From JAHHTP01 sp964587555 (GTDB lineage: Bacteria > Bacillota > Clostridia > Oscillospirales > Ruminococcaceae), in the NCBI GenBank assembly GCA_964587555.1, contig CAZPLR010000020.1:1-32236 (forward strand): 32,236 nt of DNA. Reading direction: 5' to 3'. The notes under the pieces are model-generated. The model was not told the origin of the DNA and made no database searches. It saw nothing but the letters and a program-made list of their open reading frames with translations. How positions within the stretch are numbered: the stretch's first letter is position 1; every line of letters begins with the position of its first letter. A program made the translations under genes and the position numbers. Of the stretch, positions 15,345 to 22,229 are shown piece after piece.

Positions 15345-16456
15345 CTTACTGCTGTTCAGCATTTAAACTTTCCATTGGTCTATACCATCCTACTATGATT
15401 TCTTCTGATCCTTTCGCTGCGTTTTTTGAGCTGCTGGAAATTTTTCCTCTTTCAAAAGCTTCCTTTTCTCATGATTCAAATACCGCATTTTACGTTCTTT
15501 TATCATGCAATGGATGATTATCCAGTCTTCTTTCGATGCATCCCATTGATACGCCGCAGCCTCTGTGCAGAAGCATTGTTATTTTCCTGCTTCTTGCAGA
15601 AGAAAATCGTTTCATTCGATTCCTTTTTTCAAAGACTCTCTCACATTCTGAACTTTCTTGCAATTGTGTCTTTATGCCTATATTCAGCATCTGACGCTTT
15701 GCTTTATTTTTCGTGCTGTGAAGCTATATCAAACTGCCGTTTGCCGCAAGCTTTTTCTTTTGCAGCTATCATTTATCATGAAGAAACACCGGCATTTTCA
15801 TGTTTCTTCCGCAAGGAACGTTTTATTCATTCCTGACAGTTGAATCGAGTATCGTTATCATACTCTTTTCAGAATGGTTTTCAGCTAACTAGTATTTTGG
15901 ACTCACCCCTCTCACACAATAATCAGATAATCAATCGATGAACCATTTTGGCTTCTCCCTTTCTCACATCAAGGCTTGCTGACGAATGAGCGGCTTAGGT
16001 CATTGGTATCACCCTTTCTTTACTTCATAAAAACGAATCTTTGCGGCTGACTGGCTTTTTTCATATCCGCCACGCTCCCTTTTTCATTCATTCTTATCGT
16101 AAAGCCACTTGTTTTGAACCATTTTCTGCATTTTGCCATTTCATGCTTCTCCGGCGCGTTTTTTCTTTCTCGCTTTGACCGGAATGTTATTGCAGCCTTT
16201 CGGTTCTTTTTTCAATATTCAATTTTTCGTTTGGAAACTTACGTTTCCGTTTGCCCTCTGCATTGGTCTATCCTCCGTTTTTACCTGTAAGCTTTTCTGT
16301 TCCAGAATCGCTTTTCACTGTAGGCGAATGATTTACCTGTACATTGGTCTGCCCTCCGTTTTTACCTCTAAGCACTTCCCGTTTTTTCCGGAATCGCTCT
16401 GCGGATTGGCGAATGACTTACCGTTTCATCGGTTTGATTCTCCTTTTCTTTCTGTG
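15345..16456 (-). ncRNA. Candidate long non-coding or leader-type transcript with serial mini-ORFs
   Basis: This purine-rich minus-strand stretch is bounded by a near-consensus promoter and a strong terminator. The longest sense frame from an ATG is 66 codons (15490-15690) with no ribosome site. Instead there are repeated Shine-Dalgarno plus ATG units with immediate stops, at starts 16429 (MKR), 16344 (MYR), 16263 (14 codons), 16144 (16), 16064 (14), 16003 (2), 15946 (7) and 15375 (9). Five starts share a CCAATG or CCAAAATG context. Hairpins include 16233-16248 (six-base-pair stem, GUAA tetraloop), 15847-15865, and 15780-15809 (nine-base-pair stem). It could be a structured RNA, a leader-peptide array or a decayed locus. 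Transcription is inferred only from the promoter and terminator. Confidence 0.4.
16261..16446 (-). repeat. Imperfect 81-85 bp tandem repeat
   Basis: Copy A (16261-16341) and copy B (16342-16426) share CATTGGTCT, CCTCCGTTTTTACCT, TAAGC, GAATCGCT, GGCGAATGA and TTACC in the same order (plus strand). A third partial copy begins at 16427 and carries the promoter-proximal end. Each copy holds one ribosome site and one minimal frame on the minus strand. The core CATTGGTCTAT recurs at 15373-15383, about 890 bp away. Confidence 0.85.
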
Positions 16457-16461
16457 ATTAT

Positions 16462-16490
16462 AGTATACCACAGCTCAAACGGTTTGTCAA
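16462..16490 (-). promoter_or_regulatory. Near-consensus sigma-A promoter of the unit lacking a long gene
   Basis: On the minus strand a perfect TTGACA (16490-16485) and TATACT (16467-16462) are 17 bp apart, followed by a G/A-rich transcript. It is among the two best promoter matches in the window. Confidence 0.8.
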
Positions 16491-16605
16491 CTGTTTTTTT
16501 AAACTTTTTTCTATTTTTTTGTAAGTTCCAACATATGGACACAAAAAACATAATTGGATACATTTTTCGAGTTCATATACGTATTTGTTTTCACATATCC
16601 GCTTG

Positions 16606-16650
16606 AAAAAAAGCAGATAAGCCGCGTCCCCAAAAGGAACGCGGCTTATC
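16606..16650 (-). terminator. Intrinsic terminator of the alaS-to-DUF3048 gene run
   Basis: A perfect 12-bp stem (16616-16627 with 16639-16650, GATAAGCCGCGT and its complement) with an 11-base loop is followed on the minus strand by TGC and seven T. The 110 bp between it and the DUF3048 stop holds a weaker hairpin (GCGGCA arms near 16690-16715) and no gene. Confidence 0.9.
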
Positions 16651-16763
16651 CCGCCGAAAGGCATATCCTCGATTGAAACGCTTCCGGGCATGCGGCAGAA
16701 GGGCTTTTTTTGCCGCTTTACTACGGCTTTACTATGATAAGCCCAGCTGCAATCCAGCGGGCG

Positions 16764-17882
16764 TTATTCGCTAATCACCGCTTTGCTTTTCTGCTTATCC
16801 GACACAATGCAGACCCAGCTATTGCCCGGCGAAACGGCAAGCTCGCCGCCGTTTGCGTCGCGGTAGACAAACGGTTCGGAAACGCCGGCCTTGCTCCAAG
16901 TGATCTCTTGGCATTTGCCGCCGGTGATATAATAGCCGCTGCCGCCTTCGAGATCGATTTGCTGACGTCCTTTATCGTCTATTGTATAGATATTGGTGTA
17001 CAGCACGAAAACGTTATGCACCATCACCGTTTCCCCGGTATTTGCGTCGATATGGTTTGCGCCAAATTCCAGCTTTTTATAAGCGTCCTTCTCCGCATCA
17101 TACTGGAAGGTTGCGGTGATGTAACCGGTGATTGGCAGCTTTAACTCGCTGCACGCTGTGGCGGCGGCAGGCGCGGCGTATGCTTGATCAAAATGGAATG
17201 CAGGGACAGCGTCCCCCTCCAGATCCGTGCGGATCTCGTAATCCGCAAGCGCCTTTTGCAGATGCTCGCTGTCGATATAATAGCTGTGCTCTTTTCCCTT
17301 GGCGGCGGCGACCGCCTTGTCTTGGATATAATAGGCGCTCGACAGCTTTAAGCCGTCCACCGTTTTCATTCCGTATTCCGCAATCTTATCATAGGCGATT
17401 GTGCTGCCGCCGAAATGGACATAGATCGAATCATACGGCAGGACAAGCTCTAAATAGTTGTGTCTAGAGCTGCGGATCGAGCCGGTAGTAGGGATGCTTG
17501 TGTAGTCGGCAAAAACCGCCATCATACGGGTGATCCCGCCCTCAACCGGCATCTCATAAATAATATCCGCCGAGGAGATTCCGCTCTGCGGCAGCGCAAT
17601 CTTGATGTTGTTAATCATGATCGACACCGGACGCTTGCCAACCGCCTCATCCGGCAAATCATAAAGTCCGGTCATCGGGTTGAGGTTCCCTTCCGAAACG
17701 TCGTTCTCATCGGAAGAATTTTCCTCGCTGGAGGATTCGTCCGGCAGAGAGCTTTCCTCCTCAGAGCTGGACAGCTGTGGATCGGGCATCACCTCGGAGC
17801 AGCCGGTCAGGGCGGTCATACAGCCCGCAAGGATCAGCGCTAAGATCGAGACAAGGAACCCGCGTTTTCTGCTTTGTGTCAT
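16764..17882 (-). CDS. DUF3048-family (YerB-like) lipoprotein
   Basis: The 372-residue product starts with a basic N-terminus, a hydrophobic stretch and two possible lipoboxes: LAGC with Cys 21 and LTGC with Cys 28. A Ser/Glu/Asp-rich linker of about 40 residues follows. The YerB-type globular domain begins at LNPMTGLYDLPDEAVGKRPVSIMINN, here split as NPMTGLYDLPDE and RPVSIMINN. Later YEMPVEGGITRMMAVF, GSIRSSRHNYLELV and a C-terminal YYITGGKCQEITWSK region match DUF3048. The family is extracytoplasmic and of unknown biochemical function. It follows the DHHW gene by 18 bp and is the last gene before the terminator. The acidic linker resembles that of the distant DHHW lipoprotein at 2887-4068. 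Confidence 0.92.
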   Translation of the reverse strand: MTQSRKRGFLVSILALILAGCMTALTGCSEVMPDPQLSSSEEESSLPDESSSEENSSDENDVSEGNLNPMTGLYDLPDEAVGKRPVSIMINNIKIALPQSGISSADIIYEMPVEGGITRMMAVFADYTSIPTTGSIRSSRHNYLELVLPYDSIYVHFGGSTIAYDKIAEYGMKTVDGLKLSSAYYIQDKAVAAAKGKEHSYYIDSEHLQKALADYEIRTDLEGDAVPAFHFDQAYAAPAAATACSELKLPITGYITATFQYDAEKDAYKKLEFGANHIDANTGETVMVHNVFVLYTNIYTIDDKGRQQIDLEGGSGYYITGGKCQEITWSKAGVSEPFVYRDANGGELAVSPGNSWVCIVSDKQKSKAVISE

Positions 17883-17900
17883 GTTGTTATTTCCTTTCCG

Positions 17901-19064
17901 TTATCGTAAATTCAGCTTTCTGATATTGCCGTCGGTGATAAACCCGCCCACGTTGTAGACAAATAACGTTTGGGTATAATCCGCTGGATCTACCAGTCCT
18001 GTAAAGCTCATATTGAAATACCGCAGGTCAAGCAGCGTGATTTCCTCGTAATGCTGGCACAAAAATTGCACCAGCTCATGCGAATAGGAGTCCTTAAACA
18101 TCAGCAGCTTCTGCCCGTTCTCCACGGTTGTATGCACCTTCACCATCGGCACGTTCGTCCCAAGATAGGTGCTGTATTTATCCTTGGTACTCAGGTAATC
18201 TTTGAAAAAGATTGACTGATAGGTCTGCGTTTTTTCCCCGTCGAAGATTTCGACCTCCTTAATCACATTCTTATCCGCGTAATGGTATAGATCAATCGTA
18301 TCTGCCATCTCGGTATCCGTCAGTACCTTTGAATAAAGCGTGCCCAAGAAGGAATCCGACGCATGCTCAATATTAAACAGATCGTAGCCGATCGCATTAT
18401 ACCCCAGCTCCTTGGAAAGCGCCGTATAGCCGATATACGCGCCGTAGCTGGTCCAATGATGGTCGGTGCGGTAATAAATATAGGCGTCCTGCGCGGCGTT
18501 AAGCGAGGTGAAAACATCCACCGTTCCTACGTTCTCCAGCCTGCCGTAAACGTCCTGAATGAACGCCGCCTGATCCAAAAGCGGCGCGCTCTCCGGCAGA
18601 CTGCTGCGGTATATCTCCGCTGCGGTCGGGATAAGCATCATCGAAATGTGCATATTCCCACCATAATCTGCCGCATAGGAATTGATCGCGTCGACCGCGT
18701 CGGCGACGTACTTCTCATTCGGCTGGCCGATGTCCTCCAGCATCCGATCCTTGGTGATGAACACGTCGTTGATCTCGACCCTGCCCATCGCCTTTTGGAT
18801 GTTTGTATTCGCGCGGATCCAGCCGGTGCGGAATGCAAAATGATCCGAAAGGTAGGTATCAAAATCCGACATAAAGCTGCCGTTCAAGATCCGCTTAACC
18901 GAAATCTGCGGGAAGGCTGCAAGCTGCTTATTCTCCTCCTCGGACATTTCCTCCTTCGGCAGGAAAATGGTGAGCAGGATCAATACCAAGATCACGCCGC
19001 CAAACAGAATCGCGGTTGCGCGCTTTCCCAGCGGCACGTTTTTCTTTATCTTACTCTCTTTCAT
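17901..19064 (-). CDS. DHHW-family membrane-anchored acetyltransferase-type protein
   Basis: The 387-residue product has a basic start (KESKIKK) and one membrane segment (about 17-37) that should anchor an extracytoplasmic domain. RTDHHW lies at residues 199-204 (D201), and MFKDSYSHELVQFL near the C-terminus supplies the likely nucleophilic Ser, the arrangement of AlgJ/AlgX-like polysaccharide O-acetyltransferases. It follows the MBOAT gene by 17 bp, and together they form a typical two-part system in which MBOAT moves the acyl group across the membrane and the DHHW protein transfers it. ATG 19064 is chosen since AAGGAG is eight bases upstream; GTG 19067 is the alternative. The acceptor glycan is not identified. 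Confidence 0.88.
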   Translation of the reverse strand: MKESKIKKNVPLGKRATAILFGGVILVLILLTIFLPKEEMSEEENKQLAAFPQISVKRILNGSFMSDFDTYLSDHFAFRTGWIRANTNIQKAMGRVEINDVFITKDRMLEDIGQPNEKYVADAVDAINSYAADYGGNMHISMMLIPTAAEIYRSSLPESAPLLDQAAFIQDVYGRLENVGTVDVFTSLNAAQDAYIYYRTDHHWTSYGAYIGYTALSKELGYNAIGYDLFNIEHASDSFLGTLYSKVLTDTEMADTIDLYHYADKNVIKEVEIFDGEKTQTYQSIFFKDYLSTKDKYSTYLGTNVPMVKVHTTVENGQKLLMFKDSYSHELVQFLCQHYEEITLLDLRYFNMSFTGLVDPADYTQTLFVYNVGGFITDGNIRKLNLR

Positions 19065-19081
19065 CACAAACGCTCCTTCCC

Positions 19082-20488
19082 TCAGAAATTAAAGTACAAA
19101 AACGGATTGTAGGACGCGTTGACCAAAAAGGCGATGCAGACAAGCAGCGTCCCAGTCTGCAAAAACGGCAGTACAACCGCCGTCGCCTTGTGATATTTCT
19201 TAGAGGCGCGCACTGTGATCCGGTCCACCAAGGTGGTGGAGCCGATCGCGCAGAGCAGGAACATCACAGCGTTGTTGAGCAGCGTAAACTTCGCGTAGGA
19301 GTCGATAAAGCCGGACGCGCCAAAACCAAACATCGCGGCAAAATAACCCCCAATCGACGAAATGCTGTTCATCTCAAACAGCACCCAGCCGAATACGACC
19401 AGCAGGAAGGTATAAAGCGTTTGGAAAAAGCGCGGAAGCTTATCCAAAAGCTTCTGCAAAAACAGCCGCTCCAAAATGAGGATCAGTCCGAAATAAAGCC
19501 CCCACAGCACAAAGTTCCAGCTTGCGCCGTGCCAAAGCCCGGTCAGCATCCAGACAATGAACAGATTGCGGTATTTCTTCCACGATGCGCAGCGGCTGCC
19601 GCCCAGCGGAATATAGACATAGTTTTTAAACCACGAGCCCATGGTGATATGCCACCGCCGCCAGAAATCCGACACGCTGCGAGCGGTATATGGATGCTTA
19701 AAGTTATCCGGAAAATGGAAACCGAGCATGCGTCCCAGCCCCTTTGCCATATCCGAATAGCCGGAAAAGTCGTAGTAAATCTGGAAGGTGAACGCTAAAA
19801 TCCCAATCCATGCGGTCGCCACCGAAATCTGACTGTAGTCCATCGCTTTCACAGCAGTCCAGACCGCGCCGATACCGTTTGCAAGTATAACCTTTTTGGC
19901 AAGCCCCTTGACAAAAATCCCAATGCCGGCGGCGGCGGAGCTTACGCCAATATCGCGGTGCTCCAACTCGTTCTCCACGTCGCTGTAGCGTACAATCGGT
20001 CCCGCGACAATCTGCGGGAATAGCGTTACATAGGTCGTAAAGGTTAACAGATTCTTCTGCACCTTGATATTGCGCCGGTATAGGTCGATTGTGTAAGACA
20101 TGCTTTGGAATGTGAAAAACGAGATGCCGATCGGCAGCGGGAGCTGCGGGTCGGTCAGGGTCAGATGGAAAATCGTGTTTATGTTCTCCACAATAAAGGA
20201 GCTGTACTTAAACACGCCCAGAAGCCCCAGGTTCATCACCAGTGAAACAATCAGGCAAAGCTTCCTGATGTTATCCTTATCGTCATATTTGTGCATGAAT
20301 CGGCCCGCAGTATAATCGATCATCGTAGAAAGCACCATAACCCAGACGTAGATCGGCTCGCCCCATGCGTAAAACACGATACCAGACACAAACAGGATCG
20401 CATTTTTATATCGCTTTGGCACTAAGTAATAAAGTCCCAGTGTCAACGCCAGGAATACAAATATAAAGGTCAAGCTGGAAAAAACCAT
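19082..20488 (-). CDS. MBOAT-family O-acyltransferase (AlgI/DltB-like)
   Basis: The 468-residue protein has about ten membrane segments and the AlgI-type MBOAT signatures: FFTFQSMSYTIDLYRR, FPQIVAGPIVRY, FQIYYDFSGYSDMAKGLG, WRRWHITMGSWFKNYVYIPLGG, and TGLWHGASWNF with the catalytic His at 320. AlgI-like MBOATs load acetyl groups from the cytoplasm for attachment to cell-surface polymers outside. The DHHW gene immediately downstream is the expected partner. AAAGGA is ten bases before the ATG. It lies 18 bp after the Toprim gene, so it may be read through from the alaS promoter, although a separate promoter inside the upstream gene cannot be excluded. Confidence 0.95.
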   Translation of the reverse strand: MVFSSLTFIFVFLALTLGLYYLVPKRYKNAILFVSGIVFYAWGEPIYVWVMVLSTMIDYTAGRFMHKYDDKDNIRKLCLIVSLVMNLGLLGVFKYSSFIVENINTIFHLTLTDPQLPLPIGISFFTFQSMSYTIDLYRRNIKVQKNLLTFTTYVTLFPQIVAGPIVRYSDVENELEHRDIGVSSAAAGIGIFVKGLAKKVILANGIGAVWTAVKAMDYSQISVATAWIGILAFTFQIYYDFSGYSDMAKGLGRMLGFHFPDNFKHPYTARSVSDFWRRWHITMGSWFKNYVYIPLGGSRCASWKKYRNLFIVWMLTGLWHGASWNFVLWGLYFGLILILERLFLQKLLDKLPRFFQTLYTFLLVVFGWVLFEMNSISSIGGYFAAMFGFGASGFIDSYAKFTLLNNAVMFLLCAIGSTTLVDRITVRASKKYHKATAVVLPFLQTGTLLVCIAFLVNASYNPFLYFNF

Positions 20489-20506
20489 TGAAAAAGATTC
20501 CTTTCT

Positions 20507-21130
20507 TCATTCTCTATCGTTTTCTTCATTTTCTTCGTTTATTTTCCGCACAAGCGCGCGGTATTCTTCCTTTGTCAGCATCCGGCTGCAAACCTCCAAA
20601 AGCGCGTTTGCGCTCAGATAGGACGGCAGCCTCAGCCTTTTGATCAACTCCCCTCTTTTTTTTGCGCTGTTTTCCCCGCCGCTGAAGCCGTCGGCATAGA
20701 AATCCTGCTTGGTGATCGGATCGGATGCGGACTCCCTTGCCTTTGCATCCTCAAGCAAGCCGTTTTCGGCAAACAGCCTGCGCAGAAGCGAAAGCTCCAT
20801 TCCCTCTACGCCGAGCAGATGCTCCTTGCCCGGCGTTTTTTTGCGCGCCTCCTTGCCGATAATCTGCGGGATGTAAAGCTGAACGATCTTGCTTTTCCCG
20901 GCGATGGATTTCAGGTGACTGCGGATAACCAGCCCCGCTCTGTCCGAATCGGTCAGGATCACAAGCCCGTATTGCTCGCCGAGCGTGCGAACCATCGCTT
21001 GCTTTTCCCGATCCTTAAAGATGCGAAAGCCGTCGGTTGGGATAATCAAGCTGCCGATCAGGCTTTGCAGCTTGATCTTGTCGTACCGTCCTTCGACAAT
21101 CACCGGCTGGCGCAGATATATCTTCTCCAT
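20507..21130 (-). CDS. Toprim-domain protein, RNase M5-like (DUF4093-type)
   Basis: The 207-residue product opens with a Toprim fold: VIVEGRYDK with the catalytic Glu at 13, and VILTDSDRAG with the metal-binding Asp pair at 61 and 63. It continues with a lysine-rich segment and GVEGME, as in RNase M5, then a C-terminal helical region resembling DUF4093. RNase M5 matures the 5S rRNA 3' or 5' end on the ribosome; whether this longer clostridial relative does so is unknown. It follows holA by 9 bp. AAGGAG lies seven bases before the ATG. Confidence 0.8.
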   Translation of the reverse strand: MEKIYLRQPVIVEGRYDKIKLQSLIGSLIIPTDGFRIFKDREKQAMVRTLGEQYGLVILTDSDRAGLVIRSHLKSIAGKSKIVQLYIPQIIGKEARKKTPGKEHLLGVEGMELSLLRRLFAENGLLEDAKARESASDPITKQDFYADGFSGGENSAKKRGELIKRLRLPSYLSANALLEVCSRMLTKEEYRALVRKINEENEENDRE

Positions 21131-21139
21131 GACCGCTCC

Positions 21140-22201
21140 TTACCTCCTCACGCCGGACATCACCAGCAGCATCCGACCGATCATCCGCTCGATCAAAAGC
21201 CTGCCGTCCGCCTTCGAACTCATCAAAAGTCCGTTCGTTTCAAACAGGATCGCAAAGCACTGGCGCAATTGCTTCGCAGAATACCGCTCGGCTCTGGCAA
21301 GGCTTCGGGCGACGACAAATTCCCGCTTTGGCGGATAGGAAAAATCGGTCGCCATCTGTTTGGCGGAAACGCCGGCGTCCAACGCAAGTCTCGCCCGATA
21401 CAGGTCGGTTAAGCTGACGTTTAACGCGCCGGTAATCGAAAGCGGCTCGATCCGCTGGACAAAAAGCCGTTCAAGCAGCCCGAACACCCGGCGGGAATTG
21501 CCGCTGGATATCGCTCCGGTCAGATCGAACACCGTATTCTCCACCGTATCGGCGCAAAGCAGATCGATATCCGCCGCCGTGATAACCGCACCTTCCTCCG
21601 CTTTGGAAAGCGCATAGGCTATCAGCTTTTCGACCTCGTTTTTCATCTGATAGCCGTCCGCGCCAAACCGCGCGACCAGCTCGTCCGCATAGGGCGCCTC
21701 GATTGTTACGCCGTTCTTCCTGCACAGCTCCTGCACCTGCCGGCGCTGGGAAAGCTCGTCCTTCCGGTCAAACCTCACCACGCTGCCGCGCTTGGCAAAC
21801 GCGGCGATGATCTGCTTGACCTTCGCTGCGTTTACCTCCGGCTGATGCTCCGGATAATAAAAGATCAGCACCGATTCCGGCACGGCGGACGCAACGGTTT
21901 CCAAAAGCAGCGCAACCTCCCTTTCATCCCGCTGCGCAAGCGGAAAATCGCGCACAACCGTGCATTTTGCGCCGGTCAAAAAGGATACTGCCGTCACCGC
22001 GTCGCTGATCTCGCCGACTGCATTTTTTTCGTCCAGCCTAGTAACGCTCAGCGATTCCTCCTTTGCGCCAGTGACCCTGCGCAGGATCGCCGAAACCGCT
22101 TTATCCATCGCAAGCCGCTCTTTTCCGTATAAAAAATAACAGCTTTCCATCCTTCCGCTGCGGATATCCTTCCCTAACTGGGTATCTTCTATAATCGGCA
22201 T
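21140..22201 (-). CDS. holA: DNA polymerase III delta subunit
   Basis: The 353-residue product matches HolA. An AAA+-like N-terminal domain begins CYFLYGKERLAMDKAVS, a central region has FYYPEHQPEVNAAKVKQII, and FGADGYQMKNEVEKLIAYA leads into the three-helix collar domain (LERLFVQRIEPLSITGAL region). Delta opens the beta sliding clamp within the clamp loader. The usual lack of a complete Walker A motif is seen. It lies 28 bp after comEC, the order found in many Firmicutes. GGAGGG precedes the ATG. The rpsT gene that often neighbours holA is absent here. Confidence 0.95.
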   Translation of the reverse strand: MPIIEDTQLGKDIRSGRMESCYFLYGKERLAMDKAVSAILRRVTGAKEESLSVTRLDEKNAVGEISDAVTAVSFLTGAKCTVVRDFPLAQRDEREVALLLETVASAVPESVLIFYYPEHQPEVNAAKVKQIIAAFAKRGSVVRFDRKDELSQRRQVQELCRKNGVTIEAPYADELVARFGADGYQMKNEVEKLIAYALSKAEEGAVITAADIDLLCADTVENTVFDLTGAISSGNSRRVFGLLERLFVQRIEPLSITGALNVSLTDLYRARLALDAGVSAKQMATDFSYPPKREFVVARSLARAERYSAKQLRQCFAILFETNGLLMSSKADGRLLIERMIGRMLLVMSGVRR

Positions 22202-22229
22202 CCAGACCCTCCTTTACACGGCTTTTATC

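Noticed and set aside
15490..15690. 66-codon minus-strand frame, the longest sense frame of the unit lacking a gene
   Set aside because: It has no ribosome site and no recognisable family; many shorter frames overlap it. Kept only as a remark on the unit.
15426..15836. 136-codon plus-strand frame rich in Phe, Cys, Leu and Ser
   Set aside because: It is antisense to the purine-rich minus-strand unit with its promoter and terminator, has no ribosome site, and its composition is that expected from the complement of A/G-rich DNA.
16261..16446. Possible CRISPR array
   Set aside because: Only two and a half copies of 81-85 bp with scattered mismatches over the whole unit; there are no constant repeats with variable spacers and no cas genes.
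16133..16606. 157-codon plus-strand frame with hydrophobic stretches
   Set aside because: It runs through the tandem repeat and across the minus-strand promoter, has no ribosome site, and its Phe richness reflects T-rich DNA. The internal peptide repeat is a by-product of the DNA repeat.
16458..16691. 77-codon minus-strand frame
   Set aside because: It spans a strong terminator hairpin and the TTGACA/TATACT promoter and has no family resemblance.
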